NCBI RefSeq assembly: GCF_027107535.1
Contig: NZ_CP114283.1
Location: 930,001-994,000, forward strand
Origin: Streptomyces aurantiacus
GTDB lineage: Bacteria > Actinomycetota > Actinomycetes > Streptomycetales > Streptomycetaceae
Length of the DNA: 64,000 nucleotides
Direction of reading: 5' to 3'
This document shows positions 50,953 through 60,170 of this stretch, one piece after another. Made by a program: the position numbers and the translations under genes. How positions within the stretch are numbered: the stretch's first letter is position 1; every line of letters starts with the position of its first letter. Below the pieces are notes generated by a model that worked only from the letters and a program-made list of their open reading frames with translations, was not told the origin of the DNA and did no database searches.

Positions 50953-53223
50953 TCAGCCCCGCTCCTGCTCGGCGCCCAGCTCGAGGGAGAGGAACCCGGT
51001 CCCGGCCTTCGCCCGCGCCACCCGCCCCTGGGCCGACAGCGCCCAGGGCGCCGCCGGATCGCTGGACGAGGCCCGCAGCGTGTCCCCCTCGCGTACGACG
51101 GTGAAGGTCACGCCGTCCACGGGCACGGTGACCTGCGCGCCGCGCTCCAGGCCGTACGCGTGCAGGGTGACACCGTCCGCGTACGGATAGTCGGGCCGGT
51201 CGTCCACGGCACCCACCGGGATCACCGCACCCGGCCTGACGAGGAGCGGCACGCTGGAGAACCCGTGCTCCTCGCGCACCCACCGCGGCCCTGTCACCGG
51301 CCGCCCGCTCAGGAAGTGCGTCCAGGTGCCCTCGGGCACGTAGTACGACACGTGCCCGTCGTCGGAGAACACCGGCGCGACCAGCAGGTCCGGGCCCAGC
51401 ATGTACTGCCGCTCCAGATGCGCGCACCCGGGATCGTCCGGGAACTCCAGGAGCATCGCGCGCATCATCGGCACGCCCTCGGTGTGCGCGACGCGGGCGG
51501 CCTCGTACAGGTACGGCATCAGGCGCAGCTTCAGCCGGGTGAACAGGCGCAGGACGTCCACGGCCTCCTCGTCGAACAGCCAGGGCACCCGGTAGGAGGA
51601 GCTGCCGTGCAGGCGGCTGTGCGAGGAGAGCATGCCGAAGGCGAGCCACCGTTTGAACAGGGCCGGCGTCGGAGTGCCCTCGAAGCCGCCGATGTCATGG
51701 CTCCAGTAGCCGAACCCGGACAGACCGAGGGACAGCCCGCCGCGCAGCGACTCGGCCATCGACTCGTACGTCGCCTCGCAGTCGCCGCCCCAGTGCACGG
51801 GGAACTTCTGGCTGCCGGCGGTCGCCGAGCGCGCGAAGACGACGGCCTCCGCCTCGCCCCGGTGCTTGCGCAGCACGTCGAAGACGGTCCGGTTGTAGAG
51901 GTAGGTGTAGTAGTTGTGCATCCGCTCGGGGTCGCCGCCGTCCGCGTACGCCACGTCGAGCGGGACCCGCTCCCCGAAGTCGGTCTTGAAGCAGTCGACG
52001 CCCTGCGCGAGCAGCGCCTCCAGCTTCGCGGCGTACCAGTCGCGGGCGGCCTCACTGGTGAAGTCGACCAGTGCCATGCCCGGCTGCCACAGGTCCCACT
52101 GCCAGACGCTGCCGTCCGGCCGCTTCAGCAGGTGCCCGAGGGCCTTGCCCTCCGCGAACAGCGGTGAGCGCTGCGCGATGTACGGGTTGATCCAGACGCT
52201 GATGTGCAGCCCGCGTTCCTTGAGGCGGGCCAGCATGCCCTCCGGGTCGGGGAAGACCCGCGGGTCCCACTCGAAGTCGCACCAGTTGAACTCGCGCATC
52301 CAGAAGCAGTCGAAGTGGAAGACGGAGAGCGGGAGTTCGCGTTCCTTCATGCCGTCGATGAAGGAGCTCACGGTGGCCTCGTCGTACGACGTGGTGAAGG
52401 ACGTCGACAGCCACAGCCCGAACGACCAGGCGGGCGGCAGCGCGGGCCGCCCGGTGAGGGCCGTGTACTTGCGGAGGATGTCCTTCGGGGTGGGCCCGTA
52501 GATCACGTAGTACGTCAGCTGCTGGGTCTCGGCGCTGAACTGGACCCGGGACACCGCCTCCGAGCCGACCTCGAAGGACACCCGGCCCGGATGGTCGACG
52601 AAGACGCCGTAGCCCGCGTCCGTCAGGTAGAACGGCACGTTCTTGTACGCCTGTTCGGTGGCCGTACCGCCGTCGGCGTTCCACATGTCGACGACCTGGC
52701 CGTTCTTGACCAGCGGTCCGAAGCGCTCGCCGAGTCCGTAGACCTGCGTGCCCACGCCGAGGTTGAGCTGCTCGCGCAGGTAGTGGCCGCCGTTCCCGGC
52801 GTCCCGCATGATGCCCATGCCCTTGGGGCCGCTGCTGGTGAGGGTGCGGCCGTCCGCGAGGAAGTCGACGTGCCAGGGGCCGGTGCGGCTGACCTTCACG
52901 GACAGGGCGCCCGAGGTGAGGGTCGCGGCCTCCTCGTCGTACTCCGCGTGCGCGGTGAACTCCTCCTTGCCGAGCTCGAACCGGGGCCCGCGCGGCTCCT
53001 CGCCCACGAAGTGCGTGAACGTGACGCCGATGACGTCGGGCATGGGAGCGTGCGCGCCGATCGTCACGACCGGTCCCTTCAGCAGATCGCCGCGGTGACG
53101 GATGGGCTGGGTCGGCGCGTGGATCTCCAGGGCCCCGGACCCGGCGCTCACGTCGAGCACCTCGACCGGGTGCGCGGCGCTCACGCCCTCGCGCAGCAGC
53201 CAGTAGCCGTCGGTGAACTTCAC
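50953..53223 (-). CDS. GH31 alpha-xylosidase, YicI type
   Basis: This 756-residue cytoplasmic glycosidase removes alpha-linked xylose. The nucleophile Asp near residue 413 lies in CFKTDFGERVP and the acid/base Asp near residue 480 in HWGGDCEATYESM, almost the positions known for E. coli YicI (416 and 482). The GFGYWSHDIGGFEG and HSRLHGSSSYRVPW blocks also match that subfamily rather than alpha-glucosidases. There is no signal peptide. The GTG at 53223 was chosen because AAGGGG lies 7 bases upstream; another GTG at 53229 is too close. It starts 11 bases after the permease stop. Confidence 0.93.
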   Translation of the reverse strand: MKFTDGYWLLREGVSAAHPVEVLDVSAGSGALEIHAPTQPIRHRGDLLKGPVVTIGAHAPMPDVIGVTFTHFVGEEPRGPRFELGKEEFTAHAEYDEEAATLTSGALSVKVSRTGPWHVDFLADGRTLTSSGPKGMGIMRDAGNGGHYLREQLNLGVGTQVYGLGERFGPLVKNGQVVDMWNADGGTATEQAYKNVPFYLTDAGYGVFVDHPGRVSFEVGSEAVSRVQFSAETQQLTYYVIYGPTPKDILRKYTALTGRPALPPAWSFGLWLSTSFTTSYDEATVSSFIDGMKERELPLSVFHFDCFWMREFNWCDFEWDPRVFPDPEGMLARLKERGLHISVWINPYIAQRSPLFAEGKALGHLLKRPDGSVWQWDLWQPGMALVDFTSEAARDWYAAKLEALLAQGVDCFKTDFGERVPLDVAYADGGDPERMHNYYTYLYNRTVFDVLRKHRGEAEAVVFARSATAGSQKFPVHWGGDCEATYESMAESLRGGLSLGLSGFGYWSHDIGGFEGTPTPALFKRWLAFGMLSSHSRLHGSSSYRVPWLFDEEAVDVLRLFTRLKLRLMPYLYEAARVAHTEGVPMMRAMLLEFPDDPGCAHLERQYMLGPDLLVAPVFSDDGHVSYYVPEGTWTHFLSGRPVTGPRWVREEHGFSSVPLLVRPGAVIPVGAVDDRPDYPYADGVTLHAYGLERGAQVTVPVDGVTFTVVREGDTLRASSSDPAAPWALSAQGRVARAKAGTGFLSLELGAEQERG

Positions 53224-53234
53224 GCGCACACCCC

Positions 53235-54056
53235 TTACTTGACGGCACCCACGGCGATGCCGCGGGTGAGCGTCCGCTGGAAGACGAGGAAGAAGACGAT
53301 GGCGGGCAGGACGCCCAGGAGCGCTGCCGCGTTGGTCATCGTGGCGTCCATCAGACGCTGGCCCTGGAGGACGCCGAGCGCCACGGACACGGTCTGGTTG
53401 TCGTTGGAGATCAGCATGACCAGGGGGAGCAGGAACTCGTTCCAGGTCCAGATGAAGAAGAAGACCAGCAGCACGCCGATGGTCGGCCGGCTGACGGGCA
53501 CCACGATCCGCCAGAGCACCTGCCACTTGTTCGCCCCGTCGATCCGGGCGGCCTCGATGATCTCGCGAGGGAACTGCCCGAGGACGGCGGACAGGAGGTA
53601 CGTACCGAAGGCGGCCTGGATCACGGTGAAGACGATGATCACGCTCAGCCGGGTGTCGTACAGGCCGGCCTCCTTGCTCAGGAAGTAGACCGGGTAGACC
53701 AGCGCCTCCTGCGGCAGCATGTTCGCCAGGACGAAGAAGGCGAGCACCCAGGTGCGGCCCCTGATCCGGCCGATGCCGATCGCGTACGCGTTGAGGACGG
53801 ACAGGACGACCGCGCCGAGGGCGACCGACCCGCTGATCAGGATCGAGTTGACCAGCTTCTGCCCGAAGTCGACGCGCTCCCAGAAGTCCTTCAGACCGTC
53901 GAGGTAGACGCCCTCGGGGAGGCTCAGCGGGCCGTTCGCCGAGTACTCGGCGGGCGACTTCACCGCGTTGACCGCGACGATCAGGAAGGGCAGGACCATG
54001 AAGAGGGCCCCGATGACCAGGGCGGCGAGCACGGGGTAGCGGCGGACGGCGGTCAT
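53235..54056 (-). CDS. Sugar ABC importer permease, MalG type
   Basis: This 273-residue membrane protein has six hydrophobic segments and an EAA loop (IIEAARIDGANKWQVLWRIVVP). The ATG at 54056 is preceded by GGAG; longer in-frame sequence upstream is rejected because it overlaps the preceding permease. It works with the permease and binding protein upstream to import the oligosaccharide that the GH31 enzyme degrades. No ATPase gene is present in the operon. Confidence 0.93.
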   Translation of the reverse strand: MTAVRRYPVLAALVIGALFMVLPFLIVAVNAVKSPAEYSANGPLSLPEGVYLDGLKDFWERVDFGQKLVNSILISGSVALGAVVLSVLNAYAIGIGRIRGRTWVLAFFVLANMLPQEALVYPVYFLSKEAGLYDTRLSVIIVFTVIQAAFGTYLLSAVLGQFPREIIEAARIDGANKWQVLWRIVVPVSRPTIGVLLVFFFIWTWNEFLLPLVMLISNDNQTVSVALGVLQGQRLMDATMTNAAALLGVLPAIVFFLVFQRTLTRGIAVGAVK

Positions 54057-54078
54057 CGGGCGGCTCCTGGCTCGGCGT

Positions 54079-55056
54079 TCATCGCACGACCCCCTGCTCG
54101 GCGTCCTCGGCACGCGTCTGGAGCTTCAGGCCGACCAGCGCGAGCACCAGGATGATCACGGTCAGGACGGTGGAGATCGCGGCGCCGTAACCGACCTGCG
54201 TCTTCTCGAAGAAGGTGGTGAAGGAGAAGTACGACGGCACGTTCGTCGCCCCGCCCGGTCCGCCCTTCGTGAGGACGTACACCGCGCCGAACACCTTGAG
54301 CGCGGCGATCGTGCACCACAGGAGCACGACGTAGATCTCGGGCCTGATCTGCGGCAGCGTGACGTGCCAGAACCGCCGCCACCAGCCGGCCCCGTCGAGC
54401 TCGGCGGCCTCGTACAGCTGCGGGTCGACGCGTTGCAGCCCCGCCATGAAGATGACGAGCGGGAAGCCGAGCTGCACCCAGACCATCACGCCCATGACGG
54501 TGTAGAGCGCGATGTCGGGGTCGCCGAGCCAGTCCTGCTGGAGGCTCCCGAGCCCGATCGCCTTCAGGAGTTCGTTGAGGGAGCCGTTGTCGGGCGCGAG
54601 GATCCAGCTCCACACGATGCCCGCGACCGCGATGGGCAGCACCTGCGGCAGATAGAAGCAGGCCCGCAGCACGGCGGCCGTCCGGCTGCCGAAGTGCTTG
54701 CCGACGAAGTCGAACAGGGCGGCGGCGAGGACGAGTCCGAGGAGGGTCGGTACGGCCGCCATCGCGAGGACCATGAAGAGGCTGTGCCGGAAGGACGCCC
54801 AGAACTCCGCGTCGTCCATCAGCTCCCGGTAGTTGGCGAGCCCGGCCCACTTCGGGCTGCCGACGCCCTGCCACTCGGTGAAGCTCACGCCCGTGTTCAT
54901 CAGGAACGGCACGATGACGATCGCGAGGAAGGCGAGGGCCCCGGGGAGCAGGAAAAGGGCGTACGAGTCGCGGGGGCGGCGCGGGGACTTCGCGCGGTGA
55001 TGCGCTTCGACGATCCGGCCGCCGCCCCTGCCGCCCCGCTCGACGGTGACCGTCAT
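54079..55056 (-). CDS. Sugar ABC importer permease, MalF type
   Basis: This 325-residue membrane protein has a basic N-terminal tail of about 35 residues, six hydrophobic segments and an EAA loop (LYEAAELDGAGWWRRFWHVTLP). It has the usual length, without the extra domain present in the other MalF-type permease of this window. The ATG overlaps the binding-protein stop by 4 bases (ATGA). Confidence 0.93.
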   Translation of the reverse strand: MTVTVERGGRGGGRIVEAHHRAKSPRRPRDSYALFLLPGALAFLAIVIVPFLMNTGVSFTEWQGVGSPKWAGLANYRELMDDAEFWASFRHSLFMVLAMAAVPTLLGLVLAAALFDFVGKHFGSRTAAVLRACFYLPQVLPIAVAGIVWSWILAPDNGSLNELLKAIGLGSLQQDWLGDPDIALYTVMGVMVWVQLGFPLVIFMAGLQRVDPQLYEAAELDGAGWWRRFWHVTLPQIRPEIYVVLLWCTIAALKVFGAVYVLTKGGPGGATNVPSYFSFTTFFEKTQVGYGAAISTVLTVIILVLALVGLKLQTRAEDAEQGVVR

Positions 55057-56348
55057 TGGTCCCGTACGCCCTTGTCGTACGCCGACTGCACCGCGTCCAG
55101 GTAGGCGTCCGGTTTCGCGCTCCCCGTGATCAGCTTCTGTGTCTCGGAGACGAGGACGTCGTAGAAGCCGGGGGCCGGCCAGTCGGGGTAGAACGCCAGA
55201 CCGTCCCGCTCGGAGAGGGTGTTGAAGTCGGCGATGAGCCCCTTGGCCTGCGGATCCGTGATGGCGGCGGGATCGGCGGCCACCGGCACCCCGCCCTTGT
55301 TGCCGAGCAGGTTCTGGATCTTCTTCGACATGGTGATGTCGATGAAGTCGTACGCCAGTTCCTTGTTCTTGGCGCCCTTGGGGACCACCCACAGGTTGCC
55401 GCCGGAGCCGAGGGTCATGTTCGATCCCGGCCACAGGAACGTGCCCCAGTCGAACTTGTTCTCCGCGGCGAAGCGGCCGTACCACCAGCTGCCGGAGAAC
55501 AGGATCGGGCTCTTGCCCTGCATGAAGGAGACCCCGGCGTCCTCGGCCTTCGTACCGGTGGACTTCTTGCTGATGTACCCCTTCTTGACCCAGTCCGCGA
55601 AGGTCTCGGCGCCGTACGTCCAGGCGGCGTCGTGGAAGTCGGACTTGCCCTTGTAGAGCTCGTACGAGTCCACCCAGGCGCGGTCGGCCTTCGACAGGGC
55701 CAGCTGGTAGAGGTACTGCTGGGCCATGTACTCGGCGCCCGCGTTGGCGAGCGGCGTGATGCCCTCGTCGACGAACGTGTCCATGGCGGCCGTCAGCTCG
55801 TCGAACGTCTTCGGCTCGGCGATCTTGTACTTGGCGAAGAGGTCCTTGTTGTAGAACACCATCGTGTACTCGGCGTAGTTGGGGATCCCGTACCACTTCC
55901 CGGAACCCATCACGCCCTTGGCGTCGTACTGGCTGGTGGTCCGCACGCCGGCGCTGAGCTTCTTGTCCCAGCCGCGCTCGGTCACCTCCGCGGACAGGTC
56001 GGTGAGCAGCCCCTGCTGGGAGAGGTGCCCGGCCGTCGCGTTGCCCTTGTTGTACTCCATGAGGTCGGGCGCGTCATTGGAGTTGAGGACCATCGGCGCC
56101 GTCTTCTGGATCTGCTCGAAGCCCTTCTCCTCGAACTTCACCTTGACGCCCGGGTGGGTCTTCTCGAACTCCTTGATGGCCGCGTTCCAGGCCACGGCCA
56201 TCGCGCTGTCCGGGCCCTCGTAGTGCCACAGCTTCAGGGTCTTCCCGTCGGAGGACCCACTGTCCGAGTCACCGCAGGAGGCCAGCAGCAGGGTGGTGCT
56301 CACCACGGCCGCGGCCGCGGCCATCACACGACTTCGTGCCGTCAACAT
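55053..56348 (-). CDS. Sugar-binding lipoprotein of ABC importer
   Basis: This 431-residue extracellular binding protein has a short signal peptide with lipobox LASC (about 24-27), followed by a Ser/Asp linker and a family 1 solute-binding domain (KTLKLWHYEGPDSAMAVAWNAAIKEFEK onward). GGAGG 7 bases before the ATG decides the start. It is the first gene of the six-gene alpha-xyloside operon and its promoter carries two LacI-type palindromes. Confidence 0.93.
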   Translation of the reverse strand: MLTARSRVMAAAAAVVSTTLLLASCGDSDSGSSDGKTLKLWHYEGPDSAMAVAWNAAIKEFEKTHPGVKVKFEEKGFEQIQKTAPMVLNSNDAPDLMEYNKGNATAGHLSQQGLLTDLSAEVTERGWDKKLSAGVRTTSQYDAKGVMGSGKWYGIPNYAEYTMVFYNKDLFAKYKIAEPKTFDELTAAMDTFVDEGITPLANAGAEYMAQQYLYQLALSKADRAWVDSYELYKGKSDFHDAAWTYGAETFADWVKKGYISKKSTGTKAEDAGVSFMQGKSPILFSGSWWYGRFAAENKFDWGTFLWPGSNMTLGSGGNLWVVPKGAKNKELAYDFIDITMSKKIQNLLGNKGGVPVAADPAAITDPQAKGLIADFNTLSERDGLAFYPDWPAPGFYDVLVSETQKLITGSAKPDAYLDAVQSAYDKGVRDQ

Positions 56349-56398
56349 CCAGTGCCTCCAGGGGAGTCGGATGGGTATCGGGACATCACTCAACGGTC

Positions 56399-56414
56399 GT
56401 CGAATCGCTTCGAC
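56399..56414. promoter_or_regulatory. LacI-type operator A
   Basis: GTCGAATCGCTTCGAC is an inverted repeat with one mismatch in each half, 51 bases upstream of the binding-protein start. Confidence 0.65.
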
Positions 56415-56421
56415 TCCGAAC

Positions 56422-56437
56422 GTCGAAGCGCTTCGAC
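56422..56437. promoter_or_regulatory. LacI-type operator B
   Basis: GTCGAAGCGCTTCGAC is a perfect 16-base palindrome with the central CG typical of LacI-family sites. Its centre is 23 bases from that of operator A. Confidence 0.75.
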
Positions 56438-56539
56438 GAGCGAACGTATGTGCGCGCTGTGGGCGAGTCAATGGGGTGCGCGGGAATTGGGGCGAGGCGT
56501 TCGACGGGCCGGAGGCGGGGCCGGGTCGCCGCCGCCGGC

Positions 56540-57862
56540 TCACCGGGGCGCCGGTCGCCTCGTCGCGAGGGCGATCAGCAGGGCCGTCACGGCGGCGGTG
56601 ACCGGGACTCCGTAACCCGCGGTGGCCGAGCCGTGCTCGACCACCCACCCGCTCAGCGCGGAACCGCAGGCGATCCCGCCCAGCAGTCCGGTCACCGCCA
56701 GCGTCATGCCCTCGTTCAGCCGGCCCTCGGGCGTGCGGTGCTGGAGCAGGGTCATCGCCGTGACCATCGTCGGCGCCGTGGCCATCCCGGCGAGCAGCAG
56801 CGAGAGGCCGAGGGCCACGAGGCCGCCGCCCAGCGAGGCGGCCAGGAGGGGCAGGCACGTGAGCGGGACCATCGCGGCGACGCTCAGCAGGTGCCTCCGT
56901 CCCACGGACCCGGCCGGCTTCAGTGCCCCGTAGAGGAGCCCCGCCGCGCAGGAGCCGGCCGCCTGGAGCGCGAGGATCACCCCGGCCGCCGAGCGATGCC
57001 CCTGTGCGTCCGCGAACGCGATCGTCACCACCTCCATCGACCCGAACACCGCGCCCGTGGCGAGGAATCCGACCAGCAGCGGAGGGATTCCGGGCGCACG
57101 GACCGGCGACGGGACACCGGCGCCGGTCCGGCCCCGGGCGGGTGGTTCCGTCGAGCGCTGGGCGGCGAACACCAGGACGCCGGTCAGCAGGAGGACGACC
57201 GCGACGAGGGTGCCCGCCTCCGGGAAGAGCGCCCCGCACAGGAGCGCCGCCAGCACCGGCCCGAGCATGAAGCACAGCTCGTCTGCGGCCTGTTCGAAGG
57301 AGTTCGCTGTGTGCAGTCGCACCGGATCGCCCTTGAGCAGGTGGGCCCAGCGTGCCCGGGACATGCCCCCGGTGTTGGGCGTGGTCGCCGTGGCGGCGTA
57401 CGCGGCGAACAGCGTCCAGTCGGGCGCCCCGTGACGGACGCAGAGCAGCAGCGCGATCGAGCCGAGCGCCGCGACCGCCGTCGCGGGGACGGCGATCCGT
57501 GCCTGGCCGTGGCGGTCGACCAGGCGCGCCGTCCAGGGCGCCACGACCGCCGTCGCTGCCAGGCCGGTGGCGGTGACGGCGCCCGCGAGCGCGTACGAGT
57601 CCCGCGTCCCCGCGATCATGATCACGGCACTCACGGTGAACATGCCCATGGGGAGCCGGGCGATCAGATTCCCGATCGTGAACGCACGCGTGCCGGGTAT
57701 GTCGAAGAGCCGGCGGTAGGGGTTGCGCCGGGACGGCTCTCCGGGCCGCGGCGGACCCGGCTCCTCGGGGTGCGGCCGGAGGTGCTGTTGAGGCTCGTGA
57801 GCGTGCGACTGAGGGGGCGGTTGAGGCCCGTGAGGGCGAGGCTGAGAGGGCTGTGGCGGCAT
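56540..57862 (-). CDS. Major facilitator superfamily transporter
   Basis: This 440-residue membrane protein has a Pro/Gln/His-rich cytoplasmic leader of about 50 residues, then about twelve hydrophobic segments. The first membrane helix (GTRAFTIGNLIARLPMGMFTVSAVIMI) and the DRHGQAR loop between segments 2 and 3 are MFS hallmarks. It resembles drug or metabolite exporters. The ATG at 57862 leaves a realistic promoter space to the divergent lysR gene; an in-frame ATG at 57925 would leave only 20 bases. The substrate is unknown. Confidence 0.88.
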   Translation of the reverse strand: MPPQPSQPRPHGPQPPPQSHAHEPQQHLRPHPEEPGPPRPGEPSRRNPYRRLFDIPGTRAFTIGNLIARLPMGMFTVSAVIMIAGTRDSYALAGAVTATGLAATAVVAPWTARLVDRHGQARIAVPATAVAALGSIALLLCVRHGAPDWTLFAAYAATATTPNTGGMSRARWAHLLKGDPVRLHTANSFEQAADELCFMLGPVLAALLCGALFPEAGTLVAVVLLLTGVLVFAAQRSTEPPARGRTGAGVPSPVRAPGIPPLLVGFLATGAVFGSMEVVTIAFADAQGHRSAAGVILALQAAGSCAAGLLYGALKPAGSVGRRHLLSVAAMVPLTCLPLLAASLGGGLVALGLSLLLAGMATAPTMVTAMTLLQHRTPEGRLNEGMTLAVTGLLGGIACGSALSGWVVEHGSATAGYGVPVTAAVTALLIALATRRPAPR

Positions 57863-57945
57863 CCGGCAACGTTCACCCGGCCCGCCGCCGGCGGTCCAAC
57901 ACCTTCTCCGTACCGATTCACGCATCCGCGTTGTAGGTTCACCCG

Positions 57946-58917
57946 ATGTCCGCCCACCTCGACCCCCGACTGCTGCGCGCCTTCCTCGCCGTCGCCGAGG
58001 ACCTGCACTTCACCCGCGCGGCCACCCGGCTGTACGTCGCCCAGCAGGCCCTCAGTCGGGACGTAAGGCGCCTGGAACGGGAACTGGGCGCCGACCTCTT
58101 CGTCCGCACCACCCGCCAGGTGACGCTCACCCCCGACGGCGAGCGGCTGCTGCCGTACGCCCGCCGGGCCCTGGAGGCACAGGACGAGCTGCTCGCCGCA
58201 TTCGGGCGGGCGGACGCCGAGCGCCCCCTGCTCGTGGACGTGAACAGCCCGGGCCTGGTCGCCGAACGGGTCCTGGCCCTGGCCCGTGAACTGGCCCCCG
58301 ACTGCGAACTGATGACCCGCTTCGAGAGCGGCCTCACGGGAGCCGCCGCCGAACTGCTGGCCGGCCGGCTCGACGCGTCCTTCGGGCGGTTCGCGGGCCT
58401 CGACCCGGCCGTCCGCGCCCGCCTGGAACAGCAGCCCGTACGGTACGAGCCGATGGCCGTCCTCCTCCCCGAGGACCACCACCTGGCCGCGCTGGACGCC
58501 GTGCCGCTCGATGCCCTGGCGGGCGAGCGGGTGTACGCGGGAGCGGGAAACCCCCGGACGCTGGAATGGACCGACCTGGCCCGTCAGCTGTTCGAGGGGC
58601 GGGGGATCGAGGTCGCGCCGCCCGCGCCGCTCGCCGTCGGCGCCGAGGAGTTCCGAAGAATCATGGCCAAGACGAGGAACCCCGTTCTGGCCGTGGTGGG
58701 ATTTCCGGCCATGCCCGCCGCGACACTTCGGCCACTTGTCGATCCTGTGCCCCTGTCGCCCGTATCTCTGGTGTGGCGGAAGGGGTTGGTGCATCGCGGA
58801 GTGGAAGCGCTGCGCACTGCGGCGGCGCGGCTCGCGGCGGAGGAAGGGTGGCTGAAGTGCCCTTCTGAGGGGTGGATTCCGGCCACAGATGCACTCATCA
58901 TGATGAGCCGGAGCTGA
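57946..58917 (+). CDS. LysR-family transcriptional regulator
   Basis: This 323-residue regulator has the N-terminal winged helix (LLRAFLAVAEDLHFTRAATRLYVAQQALSRDVRRLE, residues 6-40) and a two-lobed effector-binding domain. It is divergent from the MFS transporter and probably controls it. TAGGTT 6 bases before the ATG suggests a leaderless mRNA, as there is no ribosome-binding site. GTTCACCCG occurs at 57871 and again immediately before the start. Confidence 0.93.
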   Translation: MSAHLDPRLLRAFLAVAEDLHFTRAATRLYVAQQALSRDVRRLERELGADLFVRTTRQVTLTPDGERLLPYARRALEAQDELLAAFGRADAERPLLVDVNSPGLVAERVLALARELAPDCELMTRFESGLTGAAAELLAGRLDASFGRFAGLDPAVRARLEQQPVRYEPMAVLLPEDHHLAALDAVPLDALAGERVYAGAGNPRTLEWTDLARQLFEGRGIEVAPPAPLAVGAEEFRRIMAKTRNPVLAVVGFPAMPAATLRPLVDPVPLSPVSLVWRKGLVHRGVEALRTAAARLAAEEGWLKCPSEGWIPATDALIMMSRS

Positions 58918-59075
58918 CACAGAACCCTCACTGATGCTTACGTGCGATACATTCGTGGCCCGGGTGCAGTGTGATAAAGGGGGCGTTCGACCGGATGGGG
59001 GTCCGGTTCGAACGACGACGTGCGGGTGTCCGGGCCTCACGCGCACCCCAGAACGAGTCCCGTGGGGGGATGTGC

Positions 59076-60170
59076 GTGCGCGTGAAAAGTTGGCGAGAAG
59101 ACGCTCAACCGGATCGGAATGATTCCGGTCAGCCGGGGCAGAGCGGCGACGACCGGTCGGCCCGTGGCGAGATCGGCCAGTCGGTCCGAAACGAGCCTGA
59201 TCGGCCCTTCCGAAGCGGTTCCGGTGAAGCCGGCGCCTTCGGTGTGTCCGGCGCGTCAGGTGGTGCGGGCGCGTCCGACGGATGGTTCCGCCGGGAGGCG
59301 GCCGCGTCGGTGCCGCGGCAGAGACACGACGAGCCGGACGCCGATCGTCCGAACGGCGACGTGCTGAGCTACGGCACCTCCGGAGGTGCCGTCGAAGCCC
59401 CGTTCGACTCCGACTCCGACGCCGGACAGGACTCCTGGCAGGAGTCCGAGCACCCCGAGCACACCCATGACCCGCACGAGGTCACGGTCCAGCTCGACGG
59501 TGTGGGACGGCAGCTGGAGGACTGGCTCGTCCAGCAGGCGAAGGACCCCAGCACCCAGGAGGCCTCTGACGGCCCGGTGTTCGTCGACGAGACGGGCCGC
59601 CGCAGCCGCCGGTACCGCAGGATCGGCATGGCCGTCGGCATGGCCTGCGCGGTCTACGCGATGGTCATCCTCGCCACGCTCCTGTCGGGCAACTCCGCCG
59701 CGCCCTGGCTCCCCGAGTTGGGCAAGCAGGACGACTCGCCGGCAGGCAAGGTCGACACCCCGCCCCTGATCGCCGAGCCCGCGGAACCGTCCGGCTCGGT
59801 CAGCCCCTCGCCGGGCACGACCCCCTCGGCGGACGACCTGACGACCAGGTCACCGGGTGCGGGCACGTCGGCGGACCCGTCGGCAAGCGCCTCGGCCTCG
59901 GGGAAGAGCACCGCCCCCAAGCCCTCGACCAGCAACACCAAGCCGAACCCCGACCCGGAGCCGACCAGGTCCGCCCCGTCGAACCCGGTCACCACGTCAC
60001 CCGATCCGGAGCCGACCGACACCGGCGTCTCGGAGGGTCCCTCGGATCCTCCGGCCGCGGGCGACACCGACACGGTCGCCGGCGAACCGCTCACACCCGA
60101 GCCCGTCCCTGTCACGCCGGAGCCGACCACCGCTCCCTCGTCCTCGTCGTCCCCGGAGAACGTTCTCTGA
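59076..60170 (+). CDS. matA: MatA-like membrane protein with disordered flanks
   Basis: This 364-residue protein has no recognisable enzymatic domain. Residues 1 to about 180 are polar, acidic and presumably cytoplasmic, with a short helical EVTVQLDGVGRQLEDWLVQQA segment. One transmembrane helix (about 190-210, GMAVGMACAVYAMVILATLL) leads to an exported tail of about 150 Pro/Ser/Thr/Asp-rich residues. GGGGGG ends 6 bases before the GTG at 59076, which decides the start. Its stop overlaps the matB ATG by one base. From memory, matA of S. lividans has this place and is needed with matB for pellet formation. A scaffold role for MatB is inferred. Confidence 0.78.
   Translation: MRVKSWREDAQPDRNDSGQPGQSGDDRSARGEIGQSVRNEPDRPFRSGSGEAGAFGVSGASGGAGASDGWFRREAAASVPRQRHDEPDADRPNGDVLSYGTSGGAVEAPFDSDSDAGQDSWQESEHPEHTHDPHEVTVQLDGVGRQLEDWLVQQAKDPSTQEASDGPVFVDETGRRSRRYRRIGMAVGMACAVYAMVILATLLSGNSAAPWLPELGKQDDSPAGKVDTPPLIAEPAEPSGSVSPSPGTTPSADDLTTRSPGAGTSADPSASASASGKSTAPKPSTSNTKPNPDPEPTRSAPSNPVTTSPDPEPTDTGVSEGPSDPPAAGDTDTVAGEPLTPEPVPVTPEPTTAPSSSSSPENVL

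Noticed and set aside
46913..56539. Alpha-xyloside operon as a genomic island.
   Set aside because: No integrase, transposase, tRNA edge or flanking repeat was seen, and base composition does not differ visibly; kept only as a possibility to test by synteny.
57871..57945. Direct repeat GTTCACCCG before the MFS and lysR genes.
   Set aside because: Only 9 bases and not symmetric; it does not fit a clear LysR T-N11-A site, so I do not claim it as an operator.
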